Shown: piece after piece, positions 59,107-64,000 of the stretch
How positions within the stretch are numbered: the stretch's first letter is position 1
How the letters are laid out: each line of letters starts with the position of its first letter
From: DATAQC01 sp039649175
Lineage (GTDB): Bacteria > Actinomycetota > Acidimicrobiia > Acidimicrobiales > AC-14
Reading direction: 5' to 3'
Length of the DNA: 64,000 bases
Assembly (NCBI GenBank): GCA_039649175.1
Contig: JBBWZS010000020.1
Span: forward strand, 13,384 to 77,383
Position numbers and translations under genes: made by a program
Notes under the pieces: model-generated
The model's database searches: none
What the model was told of the DNA's origin: nothing
What the model saw: the letters and a program-made list of their open reading frames with translations, nothing else

Positions 59107-60540
59107 GTGACCTCACCCGCCGTCGACACCGATCCTGAGCGGGCGCCACGTTGGCGGGGCGCGGCCGTTGTCACCGCCGTCGGGGCGGCGGCATGCCTGG
59201 GGCTGGAGCTGCGGTTCAACCACATGGGCGGCATCCTCGGAGGCCGCTACCCGATGCTCGTCGTGCTGGGCGTGTGGTGGCTGGCGTTCGCGGTGGCCGC
59301 GTGGGCGCTGCTGCGCCTGCCCCGACGGACGGCGGTGATGGCGGTGCTGGCCGGGGCGGTGGTGTTCAACCTGGCCGCCCTCACCGCCGCGCCCCAGATC
59401 TCCGACGACCTCTACCGCTACTCGTGGGACGGCAGCGTGCAGGCCCACGGGATCGATCCCTACCGGTATCCCCCGAACGACGCCCGGGTCGCCCAGCTGC
59501 GCAGCCCGTGGTTGTGGCCCAGTCCCAGGACCTGTGCGTCGTGGGGCAAGCCTCCCAACTGCACGCGGATCAACCGGGAGATGGAACGGACCATCTACCC
59601 ACCCGTGGCCGAGGCGTGGTTCCGCGTCCTGCACACCGTTGTGCCCATCGGCACCCGGCACAAGGGGTTCCAGGTGGTGCACGGCCTGGTGGGCCTGGGC
59701 CTGAGCGTGCTGTTGATCGGCGTGCTCCAGCGTCTGGGGCGCAACCCCGCCTACGCCGTGTTCTGGGCGTGGTCGCCGCTGGCCGTGGTGGAGACGGCCA
59801 TGGACGCCCATGTCGACGTGCTGGCGGTGCTGGCCGTGGTCCTCGCCCTGTGGGCCTTCGAGCGCAGGCGGCCGGTCACCGGAGGTCTGCTCCTCGGCGC
59901 CGGCATCGCCATCAAGCTCATCCCCGGCGTCCTCTTGCCTGCCGGCCTACGGCGCAAGCCCGTGCAGGTCATGGCCGCGGCCGCCGCCGTGGTGGGAGCC
60001 AGCTACCTGCCGCACGTGCTGGCCGTCGGGCCGACCGTGCTCGGGTACCTGCCCGGGTACCTGAAGGAGGAGAAATACTCGGAGGGCGGCCGGTTCCTGC
60101 TCCTCCGCCTCCTCGACCTGCACGGCACGGTCGCCGAGGCCGTCGCCGTGGCCCTGCTGGTGATCACCGTCGTCGTCGTCGTCCTGGCGCCGTTGCCCTG
60201 GCGTCTCCGTGACCGCCACGGCCAGGCCACCGACCGGGAACCGCCGTCGCCGATCACCCGGGCCCGGTGGATCCTCGTCGCCGTGTTCCTCATCGTGACC
60301 CCTGTCCAGCCCTGGTACGCGGGACTGGTGGTGGCGGTGGCCGCCCTGGACGGCAGGTGGGAGCTGCTGGCGGTGGCGGCGGCGCCCTACCCCCTCTACT
60401 TCGGCACCATCCTCGACAAGGCCAAGCCCGACTTCGGGACCGTCTCCTACGGCGTCGCCGCCCTGGTGGTGCTGGGCGCGACCGTCTGGCGGAACTCGCG
60501 ACGGACCCCTTCCCCGCTGGCTGTCACCACCCACGCGTGA
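59107..60540 (+). CDS. GT-C family glycosyltransferase (MptB/GT87-like)
   Basis: A 477-residue membrane glycosyltransferase with about twelve helices. The GT-C signature lies early in an external loop: QISDDLYRYSWDGSVQAHGI, with the acidic pair and YRYPPNDARVAQLRS after it. Later NREMERTIYPPVAEAWF and WSPLAVVETAMDAHVDVLAV are typical of actinobacterial polyprenol-phosphate-mannose-dependent alpha-mannosyltransferases such as MptB. It probably extends a lipoglycan or cell-wall polysaccharide, but donor and acceptor are inferred from family only. GTG 59107; a terminator hairpin follows. Confidence 0.82.
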   Translation: MTSPAVDTDPERAPRWRGAAVVTAVGAAACLGLELRFNHMGGILGGRYPMLVVLGVWWLAFAVAAWALLRLPRRTAVMAVLAGAVVFNLAALTAAPQISDDLYRYSWDGSVQAHGIDPYRYPPNDARVAQLRSPWLWPSPRTCASWGKPPNCTRINREMERTIYPPVAEAWFRVLHTVVPIGTRHKGFQVVHGLVGLGLSVLLIGVLQRLGRNPAYAVFWAWSPLAVVETAMDAHVDVLAVLAVVLALWAFERRRPVTGGLLLGAGIAIKLIPGVLLPAGLRRKPVQVMAAAAAVVGASYLPHVLAVGPTVLGYLPGYLKEEKYSEGGRFLLLRLLDLHGTVAEAVAVALLVITVVVVVLAPLPWRLRDRHGQATDREPPSPITRARWILVAVFLIVTPVQPWYAGLVVAVAALDGRWELLAVAAAPYPLYFGTILDKAKPDFGTVSYGVAALVVLGATVWRNSRRTPSPLAVTTHA

Positions 60541-60569
60541 CGGGCGGCCACCCGGAGGTGGCCGCCCGT
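60540..60569. terminator. Bidirectional terminator hairpin
   Basis: CGGGCGGCCACC (60541-60552) pairs perfectly with GGTGGCCGCCCG (60557-60568); one more A-T pair extends the stem to 13 bp, with the loop CGGA. It starts at the last base of the glycosyltransferase stop, between it and a convergent lipoprotein gene. Confidence 0.85.
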
Positions 60570-60604
60570 GTCACCGGCGTTCGGCGGGCCTGGGCCCGGT
60601 CGTC

Positions 60605-61825
60605 CTACTTCGGTGCGGGGGTGCCCTTGGCCGTCACGTGGACGACCCCGAGGACGATGCCCTGCTTGAACAGCGAGACACCGAAGTACTTGTTGAGGGC
60701 GTCGGCACCGACCTGGGACAGCTTGGCGATGGCGCCGTCGAGCTTGGTGTTGCCCTGGGCGTCGGTCGAGATCTTCAGCGCGGACCCGTCGATATCGAGG
60801 ATCGGCGCCGCCGAACCGCCGTTGACCGTGGCGGTGAGGGTGGAGTCACCGGTGTTCACCACGAAGTCGGTGAGGTCGAGGGACTTGCCCCCTGCCGTGA
60901 ACTTCAGGCCGCCGGCGTGGCTGACAGCGCCCCGGATGTAGTTGGGGTCGGTCGTCGGGAAGACCGACACGAAGCCCTGGGTGATCGGGAACGTGGCGTT
61001 GGTGTCGGCGCCACTGGCGGCCACGGTGGCGGGGGCGATCGGCGTGGGCGTCACCTTGTTGTCGGTGAGCACCTTCAGCGTGCCGGGGTCGAGGGTGACG
61101 CTGGTGTTCGCACCCGACAGGTTCAAGAACTGCGACGTGGGCGTGCCCTTGGGCCCGGCCGAGCCGGTGGCCACGATGTGGACGACACCCAGGGTGATGC
61201 CCTTGGAGAAGATGGTGACGCCGAAGTACTTGTTCAGGGCGTCGGCACCGACCTGGGACAGCTTGGCCACGGTGCCGTCGAGCTTGGTGTTGCCCTGGGC
61301 GTCGGTGGAGATCTTCAGGTTCGAGCCGTCGAGGTCGAGGATCGGGGCTGCGCTGCCGCCGGCGACGGTGGCGGTCAGGGTCGAGTCACCCGGGTTCACC
61401 ATGAAGTCGGTGAGGTCGAGGGACTTGCCCCCGGCGGTGAACTTCAGGCCTCCGGTGTGGCTCAGCAGGCCGCGCACGTAGTCGGGCGTGGTCGTGGGGT
61501 ACACCGACACGTAGCCCTGGCTGATGGGGAAGGTGGCGGTGGTGACCCCACCGGTGGAGGCGACCGTGGCCGGCGCGATGGGCGTCGGGGTCACCTTGTT
61601 GTCGGTGAGGACCTTGAGGGTGGCGGCGTCGAGGTCGACGCTGGTGCTCACGCCCTTGAGGGTGAGGAACTCGGCGGCCATGGCCGAGCCGGCGGTCTTG
61701 GAGGTGATGTCGGTCCCCGACGACGCGCTCTTCGACGAGCTGCCGCATGCGGCCAGCGTCAGCGCTGATGCAGCGACGACGGCCAGGGCCACCTTGGGGC
61801 GGGCCAGGCTGCGAAAGGTACTCAT
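60605..61825 (-). CDS. Lipoprotein with two tandem 180-residue domains
   Basis: A 406-residue exported lipoprotein (signal VALAVVAASALTLAACGSSS, lipobox LAAC). The mature part contains two closely similar copies of one domain, starting near AEFLTLKGVSTSVDLDAATL and FLNLSGANTSVTLDPGTLKV. Both contain TLKVLTDNKVTPTPIAPATV, GGLKFTAGGKSLDLTDF, DSTLTATV, KISTDAQGNTKLDG and KLSQVGADALNKYFGV. At DNA level the copies are offset by 540 bases. The GGLKFTAGG...LDLTDF pattern weakly recalls HtaA domains of haem-binding proteins; otherwise the fold is unknown. ATG 61825 follows GGAGAAT. Confidence 0.82.
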   Translation of the reverse strand: MSTFRSLARPKVALAVVAASALTLAACGSSSKSASSGTDITSKTAGSAMAAEFLTLKGVSTSVDLDAATLKVLTDNKVTPTPIAPATVASTGGVTTATFPISQGYVSVYPTTTPDYVRGLLSHTGGLKFTAGGKSLDLTDFMVNPGDSTLTATVAGGSAAPILDLDGSNLKISTDAQGNTKLDGTVAKLSQVGADALNKYFGVTIFSKGITLGVVHIVATGSAGPKGTPTSQFLNLSGANTSVTLDPGTLKVLTDNKVTPTPIAPATVAASGADTNATFPITQGFVSVFPTTDPNYIRGAVSHAGGLKFTAGGKSLDLTDFVVNTGDSTLTATVNGGSAAPILDIDGSALKISTDAQGNTKLDGAIAKLSQVGADALNKYFGVSLFKQGIVLGVVHVTAKGTPAPK

Positions 61826-61935
61826 ACGGAATTCTCCTTGTGGTTGCTCATCAGAGCGGTGCTCATCACGTCACCCGGTTTTCGGCACCGACGGCGGCGG
61901 CGGATGACGAGAGGGCCCGGTACAGGGCGGGAGGG

Positions 61936-62661
61936 GTGCCGGTCACTACGCTGGATCGGGTGGCCGTTCCGCCTGACGTCGTGGCTTTCGACGTCATCGA
62001 CACCCTCTTCTCGTTGGCGTCGCTCGAGCCCTTACTGGCCGGCGCCGGGGGAGGGCCGTCGACGCTGGAGCTGTGGTTCCGCCGGCTCCTGGGGGACGGC
62101 TTCGCCCTCACCGCCGCCGGCGACTACCGCTCGTTCTCGGACGTGGCCAAGGCGAGCCTGCGCTCCGTGCTCCCCGACGCCCACGACCACGACCTCGAGG
62201 CCGTGGTGGCCGGGCTCGCCGAGCTCGACGCCCACCCCGACAGTGCCCCGGCCATGGGTCGGGCGGTCGAGGGAGCACGTGTCGTCGTGCTCACCAACGG
62301 CAGCGCCCGCAGCACCCACGCCCTGCTGGAGCGCGGCGGCCTCGACGCCTTCGTCGACACGGTGGTCTCGGTGGCCGACGCCAAGGCCTGGAAGCCCGCC
62401 GCCGCGCCCTACCTGCACGCCGCCGCGGTGCTCGACGTGGCCCCCGAGCGCCTGGCCATGGCCACCGTCCACCCCTGGGACGTGCACGGCGCCCACCGGG
62501 CCGGGCTCACCACCGGCTGGTGCAACCGCGACGGCCGCCGCTACCCCGCCACCTTCCATGTCGCCGACGTGCACGGGCCCGAGCTGGTCAGCGTGGTCGA
62601 GGCACTGTTGGGCCTGGGGGTGTCTGGTCTGGGGGTGTCGGGTTCGGAGGTGTCGGGCTGA
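61936..62661 (+). CDS. HAD superfamily hydrolase (haloacid dehalogenase type II-like)
   Basis: A 241-residue HAD phosphatase/dehalogenase. Motif I is AFDVIDTLFSLASLEPLL (Asp nucleophile in DVIDT; the second Asp position is Asp in IDT), motif II is VVVLTNGSARSTHALLERGG, motif III Lys is in VADAKAWKPAAAPYLHAAAV, and the last motif, usually GD/DD, reads MATVHPWDVHGAHRAGL, closest to the type II haloacid dehalogenases. The final residues are a GVSG/EVSG repeat. GTG 61936 is preferred (ribosome site AGGGCGGG); GTG 61960 is an alternative. Confidence 0.8.
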   Translation: MPVTTLDRVAVPPDVVAFDVIDTLFSLASLEPLLAGAGGGPSTLELWFRRLLGDGFALTAAGDYRSFSDVAKASLRSVLPDAHDHDLEAVVAGLAELDAHPDSAPAMGRAVEGARVVVLTNGSARSTHALLERGGLDAFVDTVVSVADAKAWKPAAAPYLHAAAVLDVAPERLAMATVHPWDVHGAHRAGLTTGWCNRDGRRYPATFHVADVHGPELVSVVEALLGLGVSGLGVSGSEVSG

Positions 62662-62670
62662 CTCCCCCGG

Positions 62671-63138
62671 TCAGGCCGATGGCGTCGGCTCGACCAGCCC
62701 GTCCCAGCTCCACTGCGGTACCGCCAGACCGTCGGGGACCACCGCGTGCGGCGGCCTGAAGACCAGCACCTCGTCGACCGCCCAGATCATGTACGCCCGC
62801 AGCGCGGCACGGAACTCCGGGTCGTCGGGCAGGCCGGCGTCGTCGGCGGCGGCCACGAAACAGGCGACGAAACGCCGCCCGAGGTCGGTCATGTCACCGT
62901 TGCCGGCATGCAGGTGGAGCATGAAGGAGTGGCCACCACAGGTGTCCGAGTACGCCGGTGGGCCGCCCATGACCTCGGCCCAGTAGGCGGCCAGCCGCTC
63001 GACGTGCTGAGGATGCTGCCCGGGGTGTGAGAAGGGATGGTTCAACTCGGGGTCGGCCAGGCACCGGGCGTGGTGGGCGGCGGCCAGGGCGACGAAGGCG
63101 GCGCCGCCTCCCGCGAACTCGTAGAGACTCGGACGCAC
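62671..63138 (-). CDS. Truncated haemoglobin-like globin
   Basis: A 155-residue globin of the 2/2 (truncated) type. It opens SLYEFAGGGAAFVALAAAHH, the usual helix A/B region with the B10 area; AYWAEVMGGPPAYSDTCGGH followed by SFMLHLHAGN contains the proximal histidine region in helix F. The C-terminal helices include FRAALRAYMIWAVDEVLVF. Such proteins bind O2, NO or peroxide. GTG 63138 lies where homology begins. It is convergent with the HAD gene, nine bases apart. Confidence 0.82.
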   Translation of the reverse strand: MRPSLYEFAGGGAAFVALAAAHHARCLADPELNHPFSHPGQHPQHVERLAAYWAEVMGGPPAYSDTCGGHSFMLHLHAGNGDMTDLGRRFVACFVAAADDAGLPDDPEFRAALRAYMIWAVDEVLVFRPPHAVVPDGLAVPQWSWDGLVEPTPSA

Positions 63139-63175
63139 ACCCGAGTGTGGCACGGGAGCGGCTCTGACCACTCGG

Positions 63176-63440
63176 TCACCCCGTTGAGCCGGAGCCGCCG
63201 TTGTCCGGACCTGAGGCCGCCGGTGTCGCCGTGTCCACCTTGCCATCGCCGGCGCGACCGTTGCCCTTCGATCCGGCCAGCAGCGACCGGGCCAGCTGGA
63301 GCCCGGCCACTCCCTGCACATGGCCTGGGCGAGCGTCTCCGACAGGCCCTGGGCCCCGTTCAGCACGATCATCTGGTCGATGTGCTGTGCCTGACGTGGC
63401 GACCAGCTCCGGCTGCCTGATCGCCCCGATGGGCCCCGCC
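63176..63440 (-). pseudogene. Remnant of a flotillin-like (SPFH) protein C-terminus
   Basis: On the minus strand one frame reads QAQHIDQMIVLNGAQGLSET followed by LAQAM, and after a one-base shift near 63320 another reads QGVAGLQLARSLLAGSKGN followed by a Gly/Pro/Ser tail and a stop at 63176. Together these are the C-terminal segment of flotillin-like proteins of actinobacteria (IDQM.V.NGA.G..., then AGL..ARSLL). The SPFH and coiled-coil parts are absent, and the following VOC gene starts nearby, so this is a decayed fragment. It fills most of the 63139-63459 gap; nothing else is seen there. Confidence 0.6.
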
Positions 63441-63459
63441 AAGCCTTGCCTCGGCGCCA

Positions 63460-63852
63460 TTACGTGAAGAGCGTCCCCTCCTGACAGAAGCACAGGTCGT
63501 TCCCCCATGGGTCGACGACGTAGAAGGACCGTTCCCCCCACGGTCGCTCGATCACGTCACCCGCTGGTTCGCCGTGAACCTGGTACGGCGCAAGGACGCC
63601 GAGCCGGCTCGCCCGCCCGTGTACCGCCTCGATGTCGTCGACGGCAAAGGACAACGACTTGGGCCCCGGGGTCGGCGACAGCCCGGCCTGTGAGACGTCG
63701 ATGAGGGCGACGATCGTGCCGCCGCAATCGAAGTAGTGCCGGGCACCCCGGTGACGCTCACCGTCCCAACCGAACAGGTCGCGATAGAGCTCGGTCGCGC
63801 CCTCCAGGTCGCCGACTTCCACGGTGACACGGAACAGCTTCGGGATGCTCAT
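63460..63852 (-). CDS. VOC family protein (glyoxalase/bleomycin-resistance fold)
   Basis: A 130-residue single-repeat-pair VOC protein. LFRVTVEVGDLEGATELYRD and LFGWDGERHRGARHYFDCGG form the first half, and KSLSFAVDDIEAVHGRASRL with RPWGERSFYVVDPWGNDLCF the second, where metal-binding Glu/His positions are usually found. The substrate is unknown; many such proteins are dioxygenase, lyase or resistance proteins. ATG 63852. Confidence 0.88.
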   Translation of the reverse strand: MSIPKLFRVTVEVGDLEGATELYRDLFGWDGERHRGARHYFDCGGTIVALIDVSQAGLSPTPGPKSLSFAVDDIEAVHGRASRLGVLAPYQVHGEPAGDVIERPWGERSFYVVDPWGNDLCFCQEGTLFT

Positions 63853-63878
63853 GGCGCGGGTCCTTTCGTGAGCAAGCG

Positions 63879-64000
63879 TCAGCGACCGATGGCGCGGCGC
63901 CCGAGGAACGTCACCCGTTCGATGACGACCCGGCCCACCTCGCCGCCCGCCTTCACCGCCACGTGGGCCTGGAGCAGGCGCCGCTCGCTCAACGTGGCCA
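63879..64000 (-). CDS. C-terminal fragment of an unidentified protein
   Basis: The last 40 codons of a gene that runs off the right edge. The peptide ends ATLSERRLLQAHVAVKAGGE, then VGRVVIERVTFLGRRAIGR, and the stop is at 63881-63879. The alternating hydrophobic and charged residues suggest beta strands, but the family cannot be named from this part. It lies 26 bases from the start of the VOC gene. Confidence 0.5.
   Translation of the reverse strand, partial: ATLSERRLLQAHVAVKAGGEVGRVVIERVTFLGRRAIGR

Overview
This 64 kb window comes from a very GC-rich chromosome. The dense, short-spaced genes, GTG starts, F420-type luciferase-like oxidoreductase, LpdA-like flavoprotein, PspC two-component pair, GT-C mannosyltransferase-like protein and group 2 sigma factor suggest an actinobacterium, possibly of the Acidimicrobiia; the exact taxon is inference. 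I see no insertion sequence, prophage, CRISPR array, rRNA or tRNA.

The most striking feature is selenium. Four genes in the first 18 kb carry an in-frame TGA exactly where a selenocysteine (Sec) or catalytic cysteine belongs, with homology continuing in the same frame: the formate dehydrogenase catalytic subunit (TGA 2543-2545), glycine-reductase-type GrdB (13497-13499), GrdA (15752-15754) and a rhodanese-CBS protein on the minus strand (17611-17609). Three have a perfect 6-7 bp hairpin starting 11-12 nt after the TGA; in the formate dehydrogenase the apical loop is GGTCT, as I recall for E. coli fdhF.

Layout. 1-7.9 kb: Sec/Mo formate dehydrogenase (catalytic, Fe-S and NrfD-type membrane subunits) with fdhD, a CooC-like ATPase, mobA and DUF6457. 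8-11 kb: secreted CHRD protein, Ala-rich protein, copper-amine-oxidase-like protein. 11.2-16.1 kb: grdE-grdB-grdC-trx-grdA, without grdD or a thioredoxin reductase; GrdE and GrdB lack cysteines typical of the family. 16.1-17.8 kb: LLM oxidoreductase and Sec-rhodanese, convergent with grd. 18-27 kb: membrane proteins, a PspC histidine kinase/response regulator facing a PspC/LiaF-like gene, a ferredoxin reductase, a flavin amine oxidase and an RTX-type secreted protein. 27.2-30.2 kb: modABC with a HTH-TOBE regulator, which supports the molybdoenzyme. 30.4-36.2 kb: sigma factor, a three-gene envelope cluster (DUF3618/holin-like), FAD monooxygenase and an anchored protein. 36-46 kb: metH, cobalamin adenosyltransferase, pepA, a proline-rich membrane protein and an acyltransferase. 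46-53.3 kb: mainly secreted proteins (two ricin-fold proteins, trypsin-like protease, YceI, LAxTG-tailed protein) plus a rhodanese-ThiF sulfur-transfer enzyme. 53.2-57.5 kb: complete sugar-type ABC importer. 57.6-64 kb: LpdA-like flavoprotein, GT-C glycosyltransferase, an internally duplicated lipoprotein, HAD hydrolase, truncated globin, a flotillin remnant, a VOC protein and a truncated gene.

Working together: modABC imports molybdate, MobA makes the dinucleotide cofactor, FdhD sulfurates it and the membrane-bound enzyme oxidises formate. The grd genes would form a Sec-dependent reductase taking electrons from thioredoxin. That the divergent amine oxidase, the grd system and formate dehydrogenase handle a shared C1/methylamine flux is only a hypothesis.
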